From Marinobacterium ramblicola (GTDB taxonomy: Bacteria > Pseudomonadota > Gammaproteobacteria > Pseudomonadales > Balneatricaceae): a stretch of DNA of 64,000 bases. Made by a program: the position numbers and the translations under genes. The stretch is from the NCBI RefSeq assembly GCF_019084545.1, contig NZ_JAHREP010000008.1:1-64000 (forward strand). Direction: 5' to 3'. Below, in pieces: positions 1-8,930 of the stretch. Position 1 is the first letter of the stretch. Each line of letters opens with the position of its first letter. A model generated the notes under the pieces. It worked only from the letters and a program-made list of their open reading frames with translations, did not search any database and was not told the origin of the DNA.

Positions 1-73
1 TGGGTCGTATAGGACTTGAACCTATGACCAATTGGTTAAAAGCCAACTGCTCTACCAACTGAGCTAACGACCC
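1..73 (-). tRNA. tRNA-Lys (anticodon TTT)
   Basis: The reverse strand folds as a complete 73-nt tRNA with acceptor stem GGGTCGT/ACGACCC and an anticodon loop CTTTTAA at 42 to 36. The anticodon TTT (positions 38-40) reads lysine codons. The D-loop (GCTCAGTTGGTAGAGC) and T-loop (GGTTCAAGTCC) are canonical. The discriminator A is window base 1, so whether CCA is encoded lies outside the window. A tRNA-Lys next to queC after the Tol-Pal genes is an arrangement I recall from pseudomonads. Confidence 0.96.
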
Positions 74-124
74 GCCGTAGGGCTGCGCATTTTACGCAGA
101 CCGCTGCGAAAGGCAACCCTTAAT

Positions 125-811
125 TCACTCCGAGATGTAGACCGTCGGATCCGCGACTCCGGCATCTGCAAACCCTTTGGCCCTCAGCCGGCAACTGTCG
201 CAGTGGCCACAGGCCCGGCCCTGATCATCGGCCTGGTAGCAGGACAGGGTTTTACTGTAGTCCACACCCAGTTCAAGACCCGCTCTTATGATCTCAGCCT
301 TGGTCAGATCGATCAGCGGGGTCTCGATACGAAATGGCTCACCGCTGACGCCGTTACGAGTGGCGAGATTGGCCATTGTCTCGAATGCCGCGATAAACTC
401 AGGCCGGCAATCGGGGTACCCCGAATAGTCGACCGCGTTCACGCCGATAAAGATCGCCTCGGCATGAAGCACCTCCGCCCAACCCAACGCCAGGGAGAGA
501 AAAACCGTATTGCGCGCCGGGACGTAGGTGATCGGTATCCCCTCCGTCTCCCCCTCGGGTACCTCGAGCGACTTGTCGGTCAACGCCGAGCCACCAAAGT
601 CCTCAAGATTAAGACGCAATATACGATGCTCGGTGACGCCCATGGATTGGGCGATACTGCGCGCGGCATTAAGCTCTGTCTGCGAGCGTTGACCGTAGTC
701 GAAACTCAGCACATGGCAGCTGTAACCGCGGGAGAGTGCAATCGCCAACGCGGTTGCCGAATCGAGACCTCCGGACAAAAGCACGACGGCGCGTTTCTGC
801 GGATCTGTCAT
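125..811 (-). CDS. queC: 7-cyano-7-deazaguanine synthase QueC
   Basis: QueC converts 7-carboxy-7-deazaguanine to preQ0 with ATP and ammonia, a step in queuosine tRNA modification. The PP-loop ATPase motif SGGLDS is at residues 13-18. The C-terminal zinc site is complete, with Cys at about 191, 201, 204 and 207 (CGHCDSC). The length of 228 residues is normal and the ATG start is clear. The gene lies 13 bp behind cpoB in the same direction. In pseudomonads queE usually sits between cpoB and queC; here it does not, so queE must be elsewhere or the route is incomplete. Confidence 0.96.
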   Translation of the reverse strand: MTDPQKRAVVLLSGGLDSATALAIALSRGYSCHVLSFDYGQRSQTELNAARSIAQSMGVTEHRILRLNLEDFGGSALTDKSLEVPEGETEGIPITYVPARNTVFLSLALGWAEVLHAEAIFIGVNAVDYSGYPDCRPEFIAAFETMANLATRNGVSGEPFRIETPLIDLTKAEIIRAGLELGVDYSKTLSCYQADDQGRACGHCDSCRLRAKGFADAGVADPTVYISE

Positions 812-824
812 TTAAAAACCTGTT

Positions 825-1649
825 TTAACGTGAAGAGTAGTTGCGCGCCAAACCGGCGGCCGAACTCTGCGGATAGAGCTGAATCAAGCGCTGGAATGCC
901 TGCTGAGCGGCGTCCCTGTTGCCCAAGCGATCCTCGACCACACCCAGCTTATACAGTGCATCGGGCACCTTGGCGTGCTGGGGGAACTGATCGATGACCC
1001 GTTTAAAGGCGGTCCTGGCCGACTCGAGCGACTGTTGAGCCAGATCGATCTCACCTATCCAGTAATGGGCGTTGGCCGCGTTGCGGCTGGTGGGGTACTG
1101 CTGAATGAATGACTCGAATGCAGCGCGGGACTCAACGAACTTCCGCTCTCGCACAAGCTGAAAAGCACTCTGATAAGCATCCTGATCGCTCTGCTGGGCA
1201 ACCGACGCCGACGCAGTCGATTCAGCCGGTACGGTTGATGATGGTTCCGCCTGCCCAGACGCAGCGGGGGTAACCGGCTCACTGGCTTGCGCCACGGGCG
1301 CTTCGGATGAGGTACCCAGCAAGGGATCGCTTTCAGCCGCGGCCTGAATCAGCGCACTGATCCGCCGATCGAGGTCCCGGTAGCGATCGCGCTGCTCGCG
1401 CTCCATCCGATCCAGCTTGTGCTGCTGAGTTTCCACCACACCCCGCAGCTGGCGCACCTCCTCCTGGAGCTGGCTAACCAACATCAGGAGTTCGCTCTGG
1501 GCCGACGCAGACTGCGAGTAACCGCCGCTCTGCCCCGCTCCCGTCCCGACCTCCGTAACCGGAATCTGGGTGACGGTGGCGGCTGCCACTGTGCCTGACG
1601 CAAGCGCCAGGCACAGCAGCGATGCCGCTGAAAAACTTTTTACAACCAT
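825..1649 (-). CDS. cpoB: Tol-Pal system protein CpoB (YbgF)
   Basis: This is the periplasmic coordinator of peptidoglycan synthesis and outer-membrane constriction that works with TolA and PBP1B. An Ala-rich signal peptide covers about residues 1-24. A coiled coil rich in Gln, Glu and Arg follows at about 52-100 (the trimerisation region), then an Ala/Ser/Pro linker, then TPR repeats from about 155 to the end (for example NAHYWIGEIDLAQ and DALYKLGVVEDRLGN). The ATG overlaps the pal stop as TAATG, which implies translational coupling. At 274 residues it has the family's usual size and order. Confidence 0.95.
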   Translation of the reverse strand: MVVKSFSAASLLCLALASGTVAAATVTQIPVTEVGTGAGQSGGYSQSASAQSELLMLVSQLQEEVRQLRGVVETQQHKLDRMEREQRDRYRDLDRRISALIQAAAESDPLLGTSSEAPVAQASEPVTPAASGQAEPSSTVPAESTASASVAQQSDQDAYQSAFQLVRERKFVESRAAFESFIQQYPTSRNAANAHYWIGEIDLAQQSLESARTAFKRVIDQFPQHAKVPDALYKLGVVEDRLGNRDAAQQAFQRLIQLYPQSSAAGLARNYSSR

Positions 1650-2173
1650 TAGCGTGACACGTATTTCAACTCAACACGACGGTTCTGCGCCCATGACGCG
1701 TCACCCTGACCCATCACAGCCGGTTTCTCCTCACCGTAGCTGATGGTTTCGATCTGAGAAGCGGTGGCACCGTTAACAACCAGCAGACGCTCTACAGACT
1801 GAGCACGACGCTCGCCCAGGGCGATGTTGTACTCACGGGTACCGCGCTCGTCGGCATGACCTTCCAGACGAATGGACGCAGACGGGTGAGCGGCCAGGTA
1901 GCGGGCATGCGCTTCGAGATCGGCAAATCCGTCCTGCTTGACGACAGACTGATCGAAGTCGAAGTAGAACACGGTGCGCAGCTGATTCAGATCAGCCATA
2001 TCGGCACCGCTGACACCGGAACCCTGAGCACCATAGGCATCAGCCCCGGTACCACCCTGACCGGACATACCGGCACCATCTGCATCAGTGGTCGTACTAG
2101 TGGTGCTACAACCGGCCGCCCAGATCACGGCTGCACCGAGGGCGGCTGCTTTCATTACGTTCAACGCTCGCAT
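1649..2173 (-). CDS. pal: Peptidoglycan-associated lipoprotein Pal
   Basis: Pal is an outer-membrane lipoprotein that binds peptidoglycan and, through TolB and TolA, links the envelope layers. The signal peptide ends in the lipobox AAGC with acylated Cys22. A Gly-rich linker follows, then an OmpA-like domain from about residue 65 with the peptidoglycan-binding signature HADERGTREYNIALGERR. An AGGAG ribosome site lies a few bases before the ATG. The 148 bp between tolB and pal contain an imperfect dyad but no clear T-run, so pal may have its own promoter there. Confidence 0.97.
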   Translation of the reverse strand: MRALNVMKAAALGAAVIWAAGCSTTSTTTDADGAGMSGQGGTGADAYGAQGSGVSGADMADLNQLRTVFYFDFDQSVVKQDGFADLEAHARYLAAHPSASIRLEGHADERGTREYNIALGERRAQSVERLLVVNGATASQIETISYGEEKPAVMGQGDASWAQNRRVELKYVSR

Positions 2174-2321
2174 CTAACTCTCCTAATTTAAGGCTAAGGT
2201 TTACGACCACACAAATTGGTGATTACGCTAATCTTCGACTCAACGCTTTGCAAGAGGGGCCGAATAATAAAGATCGCCCCCCTCACCTGCCGCACAAATT
2301 CGTATTCATGCGGCAACAAAT

Positions 2322-3614
2322 TTAATTCAGATAAGGACTCCAGGCCGGCTCGCGCACATCTCCGCCGCGATTGGGCATTCTGAAGCGTACCTGCCCATCC
2401 AGGGATACCGCCGCCAGCACGCCATGCCCACCCTCCTGAGAGGCGTAGATGATAATGCTACCGTTCGGTGCAATGCTGGGCGACTCCTCCAGGCCCGCCT
2501 GAGTCAGGATATCGAGGCGACCGGTTTTCAGATCCTGCACCGCGATCGTGAAATCCGCCCCCTGGGGACGGTGCACCATCGCCAGGAAACGTCCATCCTG
2601 GGTCAAGCGCCCTCGCGCATTGTAATTGCCCTCGTAGGTCAACCGCTCAAGGTTACGCGTCGCCAGATCGAGCTTGTAGATCTGTGGCTGACCACCCCGG
2701 TCGGAGGTAAAGAGGATCGACTTACCGTCCGGCGACCACGTTGGCTCGGTATCGATACTGTAATGGCGTGTAATACGCTGCAGTTGACGCGAGACCAGAT
2801 CGAGGACGTAAATCTCGGGATTACCATCCTTCGACAGCACCAGCGCCATACTGTTACCGTCCGGCGACCAGGCCGGCGCCCCATTCAGCCCCTGGAAGGA
2901 CTGTATGCGCTCCCGCTTGCCGGTTGAAAGATACTGTACATAGATTGCGGGACGGCCCGACTCGAACGAAACGTAGGCCAGCTTACGTCCATCACGGGAC
3001 CAGGTTGGCGACATGATCGGCTCCCTGGATTCGAGGATCGTGCGCGGGCGCGCGCCATCCCAGTCCGACAGCTGCAGTCGATACCGCGCATTCTGGTTAC
3101 CCAGTTGCTCCGCGGTGACATAGACGATACGGGTTGAGAACGCCCCCTTCAGCCCCGTCAACGCCTCGAACACCTGGTCTGCGATATAGTGCGCGGCATC
3201 GCGCAGATGCGAAAGGTCACTCTCGACGCGCTGACCGATCACACGCTGCTCCTTGAGCACGTTATGCAGTTCGAACTCGATCGATATCCTGCCACCCTCG
3301 CCGGGTATCATGCGACCAACCAACAGATAATCCGCCCCGGTCACGCGCCAGTCACGAAAGAATACCTCGGATTGACGGGTCGGGAAGCTGAGCATGCTGG
3401 TACGCGGCAGCGCCTTGAAAAAGCCGCTGCGGGACAGATCCTGACCGATGATCTCGGCCACATCCTCGGGCAGCGCCTGACCGCCACTCCAACCAAAGGG
3501 TACCACTGCCACCGGCGTCGGCGCTTCGACACCCTGAGTAACCTCAACCACCAACTCGGCCCGCGCACCCACCGTCATCATCAGCAGGCAGATCGTTGCC
3601 AGTAACCGTCTCAT
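2322..3614 (-). CDS. tolB: Tol-Pal translocation protein TolB
   Basis: TolB is the periplasmic beta-propeller that binds Pal and receives the force transmitted by TolA. A signal peptide (MRRLLATICLLMMTVGARA) precedes an N-terminal alpha/beta domain and a C-terminal propeller with repeated WSPDG blades (PTWSRDGRKLAYVS, PAWSPDGNSMALV, PTWSPDGKSILFTS). I chose the ATG at 3614 because it follows the tolA stop by two bases and has GAGGTGG upstream. A GTG at 3623 would add three residues and overlap tolA. The length of about 430 residues is typical. Confidence 0.96.
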   Translation of the reverse strand: MRRLLATICLLMMTVGARAELVVEVTQGVEAPTPVAVVPFGWSGGQALPEDVAEIIGQDLSRSGFFKALPRTSMLSFPTRQSEVFFRDWRVTGADYLLVGRMIPGEGGRISIEFELHNVLKEQRVIGQRVESDLSHLRDAAHYIADQVFEALTGLKGAFSTRIVYVTAEQLGNQNARYRLQLSDWDGARPRTILESREPIMSPTWSRDGRKLAYVSFESGRPAIYVQYLSTGKRERIQSFQGLNGAPAWSPDGNSMALVLSKDGNPEIYVLDLVSRQLQRITRHYSIDTEPTWSPDGKSILFTSDRGGQPQIYKLDLATRNLERLTYEGNYNARGRLTQDGRFLAMVHRPQGADFTIAVQDLKTGRLDILTQAGLEESPSIAPNGSIIIYASQEGGHGVLAAVSLDGQVRFRMPNRGGDVREPAWSPYLN

Positions 3615-3616
3615 GC

Positions 3617-4552
3617 TTACCACCTCAGTCCCTCCGGCCTGAACACTATGTGTATTGCCCTCAAGCGTCTTTCGAACAGGATCGGGTCCACTTCCGCCAC
3701 CCGTTCAAAACGCTCAGTCCTGTAAACCGCCTGCAACGCAGACTGATCGAAAGCCGCGTCACCGCTACTTTTGTAAATGCTCGCCTGGTCCACTTCACCA
3801 TTCCCCAGCAGACGAATGGCAACCACCGCTTCCATACCGTTACGGGCTGTTTTAGGCACCAGCCAGTTACGCTGTATCAATGCCTGGATATAACCCTGGA
3901 TGTCTCCGACCACCGATTCGGCCCGTTGCTGAGCGGCCTGTTGCGCCGCCTGGCGAGCCTGCTCAGCCTTCGCCTTTGCAGCGGCTGCAGCCTCGGCCTC
4001 GGCTCGCGCCTTCGCTTCTGCCGCCGCCTGGGCCTTGGCTTTTTCCTGAGCCTCACGTTTTGCTTGCGCCAAACGCTTGGCCTCCTCTTCGGCCTTGCGT
4101 TTGGCCAGCGCCTCAGCCTTCTTCTTCGCCTCAAGCTCGGCCTGTTTGCGCTTGGCCTCAGCTTCCGCCTTGCTTTTCTGCTCTGCGATCTGCTTCTGCT
4201 TTTGCGCCTCTTCAGCGGCCTTTTTCTTCTGGATCTCCTGCTGTTTCTTGGCCTCAGCCTCTCGCTGAGCTTTCTCTCTGGCTTCCTTCTGCTGAGCCGC
4301 CTTTTGCTCCGCAGCCTTTCGTTCAGCCGCTTTCTGCTCAGCGGCCTTTTGCTCAGCAGCCTGTTGATCCGGCGCCGGCGGTGCCACCTGATGGCTAAAG
4401 GCCTCAAGATCGATCATGCGCGCCTGGATGTGCGGTACCGAACGTCGCTCCGGCTCGGAATCACCGATCCAGTGGTTAAGCAGCGCGCCAAGCACTACAA
4501 CATGGAGCAACGTGGCGAACAGCGTCGGCAGCCCATAACTGCGAATATCCAC
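3617..4552 (-). CDS. tolA: Cell envelope integrity protein TolA
   Basis: TolA spans the periplasm and links the TolQR motor to TolB-Pal. One N-terminal membrane helix lies at about residues 8-28. A long helical domain II made almost wholly of Ala, Lys, Glu, Gln and Arg covers about 60-205, with repeated KAAEQKAAE-like units. The C-terminal domain III (about 215-311) has the usual GNG motif in IRLLGNGEVDQASI. The start is GTG with GGAG seven bases upstream, four bases after tolR. The low-complexity region is normal for the family and is the part most likely to vary in length between strains. Confidence 0.95.
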   Translation of the reverse strand: MDIRSYGLPTLFATLLHVVVLGALLNHWIGDSEPERRSVPHIQARMIDLEAFSHQVAPPAPDQQAAEQKAAEQKAAERKAAEQKAAQQKEAREKAQREAEAKKQQEIQKKKAAEEAQKQKQIAEQKSKAEAEAKRKQAELEAKKKAEALAKRKAEEEAKRLAQAKREAQEKAKAQAAAEAKARAEAEAAAAAKAKAEQARQAAQQAAQQRAESVVGDIQGYIQALIQRNWLVPKTARNGMEAVVAIRLLGNGEVDQASIYKSSGDAAFDQSALQAVYRTERFERVAEVDPILFERRLRAIHIVFRPEGLRW

Positions 4553-4556
4553 GGCG

Positions 4557-4979
4557 TTACTCCGTCACCAGCCCGACGCTGGAGGCTCCAACTTCCTTAA
4601 GCAATACCATCAACTGGATCACGGCATCGTAGTTGACCTGCTTGTCACCCTTTACCAGCAACAGCTTGTCCGGCTTGACGCTGAGTACTTTCCCAACCCG
4701 CTGCGCAACTTCATCCGCCGAGATCGCCTGACTCTCGTCGCCACCGACGTTGATGTAATACGCGCCGTTTCTGTCTACCGACACGATCAACGGCTCTTCG
4801 TCGTCATTATTGATCTGCTCGGCAGAGGTCTGTGGCAGCTCCACGTCGATCCCCTGCGTCAACATCGGCGCCGTCACCATAAAGATGATCAGCAGCACCA
4901 TGGTGACATCGATATAAGGAACTACGTTGATTTCGGCGTTGAGTTTACGCTTCTTTCGTGTGCGCCCGATCCCGGTCAT
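4557..4979 (-). CDS. tolR: TolR, Tol-Pal motor protein
   Basis: TolR is an ExbD-type inner-membrane protein that forms the proton channel with TolQ. A basic N-terminus (RTRKKRKLNAEINVVPYIDV) leads into a single membrane helix at about residues 24-42. The helix carries the conserved proton-carrying aspartate in PYIDVTMVLLIIFMV. The periplasmic domain follows. The ATG is 11 bp after the tolQ stop. The length of 140 residues is standard. Confidence 0.96.
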   Translation of the reverse strand: MTGIGRTRKKRKLNAEINVVPYIDVTMVLLIIFMVTAPMLTQGIDVELPQTSAEQINNDDEEPLIVSVDRNGAYYINVGGDESQAISADEVAQRVGKVLSVKPDKLLLVKGDKQVNYDAVIQLMVLLKEVGASSVGLVTE

Positions 4980-4990
4980 CCGTCACAACC

Positions 4991-5668
4991 TCAAGCCGCG
5001 TGCACACGCCGATAAAGAATGCTGGCAAACTCATCGGCGAAGGTTTCATAACTGTTGAGCAACCACTCGGACTTGGCCGAGAAACGGTTGTAGGCGATAA
5101 CCGCCGGAATCGCAGCAAACAGCCCCATGGCGGTAGCCACCAGCGCCTCCGAGATACCGGGCGCAACCGACGCCAGGGTTGCCTGATGCACGTTGGCCAG
5201 ACCACGGAAGGCGTTCATGATCCCCCACACTGTACCGAACAGACCGATATAAGGACTGGTCGATCCAACCGTCGCCAGGAATGGCAGGTGACGCTCGAGC
5301 CGCTCCTCCTCACGCATCAGCGAAACCCGCATGCTGCGCTGTACGCCATTCATCACCACATCGGGATCCACACCCGGCTGCTTGGTCAGGCGGGTAAACT
5401 CCTTGAGCCCCGAACGGAAGATGTTTTCCGCACCACAGGCCTGATCAGGTGCGGTTGTCACTTCACGGTAGAGGTGGCTGAGGTCGATACCGGACCAGAA
5501 GCGATCTTCAAAATCGCGCAGGGTGCTCTGCGCCCGACGCAGAACCTGTCGGCGCTGAAAAATCATCACCCAGGAAAGAAATGAGGCCAGCAGCAGCATC
5601 AGCATCACCAGCTGCACCACAAAGCTCGCGTTGAGCACCAGACCCCAGATAGACAACTTGTCTTCCAC
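4991..5668 (-). CDS. tolQ: TolQ, Tol-Pal motor protein
   Basis: TolQ is an ExbB/MotA-type protein with three membrane helices, at about residues 12-35, 130-155 and 165-190. The central motif TVGSTSPYIGLFGTVWGIM is the family hallmark. It assembles with TolR as the proton-driven motor that powers TolA. The start is GTG with TAGGAG seven bases upstream. It is the first gene of the tol block after ybgC, 23 bp downstream of it. Confidence 0.96.
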   Translation of the reverse strand: MEDKLSIWGLVLNASFVVQLVMLMLLLASFLSWVMIFQRRQVLRRAQSTLRDFEDRFWSGIDLSHLYREVTTAPDQACGAENIFRSGLKEFTRLTKQPGVDPDVVMNGVQRSMRVSLMREEERLERHLPFLATVGSTSPYIGLFGTVWGIMNAFRGLANVHQATLASVAPGISEALVATAMGLFAAIPAVIAYNRFSAKSEWLLNSYETFADEFASILYRRVHAA

Positions 5669-5691
5669 TTACAACTCCTAAATACGATCGA

Positions 5692-6096
5692 TCAATCCGG
5701 TGTAGCCAGCGCCATCACCAGCTCGCGCGGCCAGCGTATGGGCCTGAAAGTCTGACCGTTAACACAGGCAACCCGCACCCGCCCCTCACAAAGTGTCTGC
5801 TCTGTGTGACGGTCAATGATCTTCTGGTTAAAGATGAGACTCGCAGCACCAGCCTCTTCGATAGCGCTACGTACAATAAGTTCATCATCAAGGCGAGCCG
5901 GCTTCAGATACCGGCAGTCAACGCTGTGTACAACGAACAGACAGTGCTCTGCCGCCAACCGATGCTGAGAGTAGCCGAATTGGCGCAACATCTCGGTCCG
6001 GGCTCGCTCCATGAATTTCAGGTAGTTCACGTAATAGACGATGCCACCGAAGTCGGTGTCTTCGATATAGACGCGCAACGGCCAATCAAACGCCAT
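5692..6096 (-). CDS. ybgC: Tol-Pal-associated acyl-CoA thioesterase YbgC
   Basis: YbgC is a hot-dog-fold thioesterase of the 4-hydroxybenzoyl-CoA thioesterase family that heads tol operons. The active-site region EDTDFGGIVYYVNYLKF contains the catalytic Asp; a Tyr stands where E. coli YbgC has His. I chose the ATG at 6096, which gives the N-terminus MAFDWPLRVYIED that fits the family. A GTG at 6126 would add ten residues; neither start has a strong ribosome site. The length is about 134 residues. Confidence 0.92.
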   Translation of the reverse strand: MAFDWPLRVYIEDTDFGGIVYYVNYLKFMERARTEMLRQFGYSQHRLAAEHCLFVVHSVDCRYLKPARLDDELIVRSAIEEAGAASLIFNQKIIDRHTEQTLCEGRVRVACVNGQTFRPIRWPRELVMALATPD

Positions 6097-6169
6097 CAAC
6101 AGACCCAGAATGGTGAGTGAAGGCACACAATAGCAGGCCGTAAATTTTATACAACAGGGCTAGAGCCCT

Positions 6170-6505
6170 TTATTTATGGGAAGCCCTACGCTGGAGACGG
6201 CTATTACAGGAGAGACAAAAACTGGTGGTGGGGTCGGCACGCAGCTGATTCAATTCAATCTCCTCGCCACAACCGACACAGTAGCCATACAAGCCGGTTT
6301 CGATGCGTTCGATCGCGGAATCAACGCGTTGGAGGTCATGTTCGATCTGGCAGCACAGCTCATCGGCGGCATCCCGCGCCAGATTGCCGCAGTCCGCGGC
6401 CGGATGGATAGCGCTGAGGTCAGCTTCCAGCTCTGAGCGCAGCTGATCCAGCGAACGACGCAAGTTGTTAAGATCGGATCGGTTCACGGTTGTGCCTGCC
6501 AACAC
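6170..6505 (-). CDS. TraR/DksA-family C4 zinc-finger protein
   Basis: The C-terminus has a DksA/TraR-type zinc finger with Cys at residues 76, 79, 97 and 100 (CVGC...CLSC), preceded by the family signature ETGLYGYC. The N-terminal half is a charged helical hairpin. At 111 residues it is shorter than DksA (about 150) and lacks the DksA coiled-coil tip residues I would look for. It is more likely a DksA paralogue than DksA itself. The GTG start at 6505 lies inside a nested inverted repeat; a GTG at 6487 is an alternative. It lies between ruvB and ybgC. Confidence 0.85.
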   Translation of the reverse strand: MLAGTTVNRSDLNNLRRSLDQLRSELEADLSAIHPAADCGNLARDAADELCCQIEHDLQRVDSAIERIETGLYGYCVGCGEEIELNQLRADPTTSFCLSCNSRLQRRASHK

Positions 6506-6532
6506 TGCTTTTAAAGCAGATACTAGCAGGCA
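6493..6532 (-). other. Nested inverted repeat at the start of the DksA-like gene
   Basis: Outer arms TGCCTGC (6493-6499) and GCAGGCA (6526-6532) enclose an inner hairpin CTGCTT-TTA-AAGCAG (6505-6519). The GTG at 6505 falls in the inner hairpin. It may be a 5' leader structure that controls translation or an operator. No T-run follows, so it does not look like a terminator. Confidence 0.45.
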
Positions 6533-6593
6533 CCCAGGATCGCGCTTTGATATTGATCAGAGTTTGAGCCCAGAGCCCCAAACATAACGACTT

Positions 6594-7610
6594 TTATTGA
6601 TCACGCTCAGGCTTTTCAATACCGAAGTGCAGGTAGGCGTGATCGGTCACGACCCGGCCACGCGGGGTACGCATGATAAAACCCTGCTGGATCAGGAAGG
6701 GTTCCAATACATCCTCGATGGTATCGCGCTCCTCGCTGATTGCCGCGGCCAGGTTATCCACGCCGACAGGACCGCCACCGAACTTTTCGATCATCGCCAG
6801 CAACAGACGCCTGTCCATATGATCGAAACCGCGCTGATCGACATTGAGCATGTTCAGCGCCAGATCCGCGATATCCCGGGTAATGCGCCCCTCACCCCTG
6901 ACCTCCGCATAATCGCGCGCACGGCGCAGTAAGCGGTTGGCGATTCGCGGCGTACCGCGGGAACGGCAGGCGACCTCCAGAGCACCCGCCTCCTCGATCG
7001 GCGTCTCCGACAGCTCGGCCGTGCGCATCACGATCCGCGTCAGGTCTTCGACACTGTAGAACTCGAGGCGCTGTACGATGCCGAAGCGGTCACGCAATGG
7101 CGAGGTTAAAAGGCCGGCACGGGTCGTAGCCCCCACCAGCGTGAAGGGGGGCAGGTCGATCTTGATCGAACGGGCCGCAGGTCCCTCGCCGATCATGATA
7201 TCGAGCTGATAATCCTCCATCGCCGGATACAGCACCTCCTCCACATTGGGACTCAGGCGGTGAATCTCGTCGATAAACAGCACATCGTTGGGTTCAAGAT
7301 TGGTCAGCAGCGCAGCGACATCACCCGCCTTCTCCAGTACCGGCCCAGAGGTGGTCTTGATCTGCGAGCCCATCTCGTTGGCAATAATATTGGCCAACGT
7401 GGTCTTACCCAACCCCGGCGGCCCAAAGATCAGGGTATGATCGAGCGCTTCGCCACGATTGCGGGCGGCATGGATAAAAATCTCCATCTGCTCCCGCACC
7501 CGGGGCTGCCCATGATAGTCGGCCAGCAGTTTCGGCCGCACCGCCCGATCCTGAACCTCTTCAGCCGGCGCCGCCACGGGGCTGATAAATCGATCCGCTT
7601 CAATCTTCAT
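6594..7610 (-). CDS. ruvB: Holliday junction DNA helicase RuvB
   Basis: RuvB is the hexameric AAA+ motor that drives branch migration with RuvA. Counting from the ATG at 7610, Walker A GPPGLGKT is at residues 63-70, Walker B is in LFIDEIHRL, sensor 1 is GATTRAG, and the arginine finger lies in PLRDRFG. A winged-helix domain ends the protein. I chose 7610 because it yields [10 protein letters not shown], matching the family N-terminus MIEADR. A GTG at 7634 would overlap the end of ruvA. The length is 338 residues. Confidence 0.97.
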   Translation of the reverse strand: MKIEADRFISPVAAPAEEVQDRAVRPKLLADYHGQPRVREQMEIFIHAARNRGEALDHTLIFGPPGLGKTTLANIIANEMGSQIKTTSGPVLEKAGDVAALLTNLEPNDVLFIDEIHRLSPNVEEVLYPAMEDYQLDIMIGEGPAARSIKIDLPPFTLVGATTRAGLLTSPLRDRFGIVQRLEFYSVEDLTRIVMRTAELSETPIEEAGALEVACRSRGTPRIANRLLRRARDYAEVRGEGRITRDIADLALNMLNVDQRGFDHMDRRLLLAMIEKFGGGPVGVDNLAAAISEERDTIEDVLEPFLIQQGFIMRTPRGRVVTDHAYLHFGIEKPERDQ

Positions 7611-7626
7611 GTAACCGGTACTCCCC

Positions 7627-8253
7627 TCAGCCACCGACCATCGACTTCAGCGACTGCCGGATCAGCTCCTCCACCGCCGCATCCTCACCAAGCGAAGATG
7701 CCGCCTGCTCAACCGCTCGCGTTGCCTGCACCGGCTTATACCCTAACGCCACCAATGCACTTTCGGCCTCTGCACGGTTATCCGGTAACGCGGCCAAAGG
7801 TGCTGCACCGGGCGCACCCAGACGAAACTCGGTCATGGTGGGTATCTCGAGCCGGTCGAGCTTGTCCTTCATCTCCACGATCAGACGCTCCGCGGTCTTC
7901 TTACCCACGCCGGGGATGCGCACCAGGGTAGCGCTGTCCTCGTTATGCACACAGCGAATAAACTCTTCGCTGCTGATCCCGGACAGGATCGCCAGCGCCA
8001 GCTTCGGACCCACACCGTTGGTCTTGATCAGTGCACGAAACAGCACCCGCTCCTGCGCGTCGATGAACGCGTAAAGCAGCTGCGCATCTTCTCGCACCAC
8101 CATATGGGTGTGCAGCGTAACCCGTTCGCCCTGGGCCGGCAGCTTGTAGAAGGTGTTCATCGACGCTTCCAGCTCATAGCCAACACCATTTACATCCAGC
8201 AGCAACTGAGGCGGCTGTTTTTCCAGCACTTCGCCTGTCAAACGCCCTATCAC
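7627..8253 (-). CDS. ruvA: Holliday junction branch migration protein RuvA
   Basis: RuvA is the tetrameric Holliday-junction-binding partner of RuvB. An N-terminal OB fold ([19 protein letters not shown]) is followed by helix-hairpin-helix motifs ([33 protein letters not shown]), then the acidic-pin region and the C-terminal RuvB-binding domain. The start is GTG, overlapping the upstream stop as GTGA. The length of 208 residues is standard. Confidence 0.97.
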   Translation of the reverse strand: MIGRLTGEVLEKQPPQLLLDVNGVGYELEASMNTFYKLPAQGERVTLHTHMVVREDAQLLYAFIDAQERVLFRALIKTNGVGPKLALAILSGISSEEFIRCVHNEDSATLVRIPGVGKKTAERLIVEMKDKLDRLEIPTMTEFRLGAPGAAPLAALPDNRAEAESALVALGYKPVQATRAVEQAASSLGEDAAVEELIRQSLKSMVGG

Positions 8254-8930
8254 AGCTCTTCCTTCTCCAAGTTACGCGCCTCAGCCGGCGACTCGAGTTG
8301 ATGTCCGCGCACAATGAACTCGGGCAGCTGAAGCCCGGCCACGAGCGAGGCCATGCGCGAAATAAAGATAATTGCCATGGCGCTGATATCCAGCCATGGG
8401 CTTGACTCACCAAGGCGGCCATATACAAATATGTACGCCAACGCCCCCATCAGAGCACAGGTAGCATAGAGTTCACCGTTACGCTGCAGCACCAGCGGAA
8501 TCTGTCCGGTCAACAGGTCACGAATCATGCCGCCGGCAACGCCGGTAATGACCGCCATCATCACCGCCACTTCGGCCGGTGCGCCTGCCGCCAAGGCCTT
8601 TTGCAGCCCCAAGATACTGAACAGTGCCAGACCCAAGGCATCGAGGAACAACAGAGTTCTGCGCGGCGACGGCATACGACGGGAAGCGAAAAATGCGATA
8701 ACTGCGCTACAGACCGCGACCCATAGATAGGTCGTATCCGCCACCCAAACCAGGGGGTGCAGGTCAAGGGAGATATCGCGAATCGTGCCGCCACCCAATG
8801 AGGTGACGATACCCAACACAATAACCCCCAGGATATCGATACGTTTGCCCGGTGCGGCGATAGCACCGGTCACCGCAAAAACAGCAACCCCGAGCAGATC
8901 GGCGATATAGATAAACTCCGGATAACTCAC
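8250..8930 (-). CDS. TRIC/UPF0126-family membrane protein (YicG-like)
   Basis: This is a seven-helix membrane protein built from two similar halves. The repeat signatures are [15 protein letters not shown] with GGGTIRD, and [15 protein letters not shown] with AGGMIRD. The family is related to trimeric intracellular cation channels; the physiological substrate of bacterial members is not settled. I chose the GTG at 8930 because it overlaps the ruvC stop as GTGA, exactly as ruvA overlaps this gene. A TTG at 8936 is possible. Its position between ruvC and ruvA is unusual and suggests co-translation with the resolvasome. Confidence 0.88.
   Translation of the reverse strand: MSYPEFIYIADLLGVAVFAVTGAIAAPGKRIDILGVIVLGIVTSLGGGTIRDISLDLHPLVWVADTTYLWVAVCSAVIAFFASRRMPSPRRTLLFLDALGLALFSILGLQKALAAGAPAEVAVMMAVITGVAGGMIRDLLTGQIPLVLQRNGELYATCALMGALAYIFVYGRLGESSPWLDISAMAIIFISRMASLVAGLQLPEFIVRGHQLESPAEARNLEKEEL

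Noticed and set aside
203-997. Plus-strand frame across queC and cpoB
   Set aside because: It is antisense to two well-supported genes and spans their boundary.
3596-4600. Plus-strand Leu/Ser-rich frame opposite tolA that looks like membrane helices
   Set aside because: The hydrophobic look comes from the complement of the Ala/Lys/Glu repeats of TolA.
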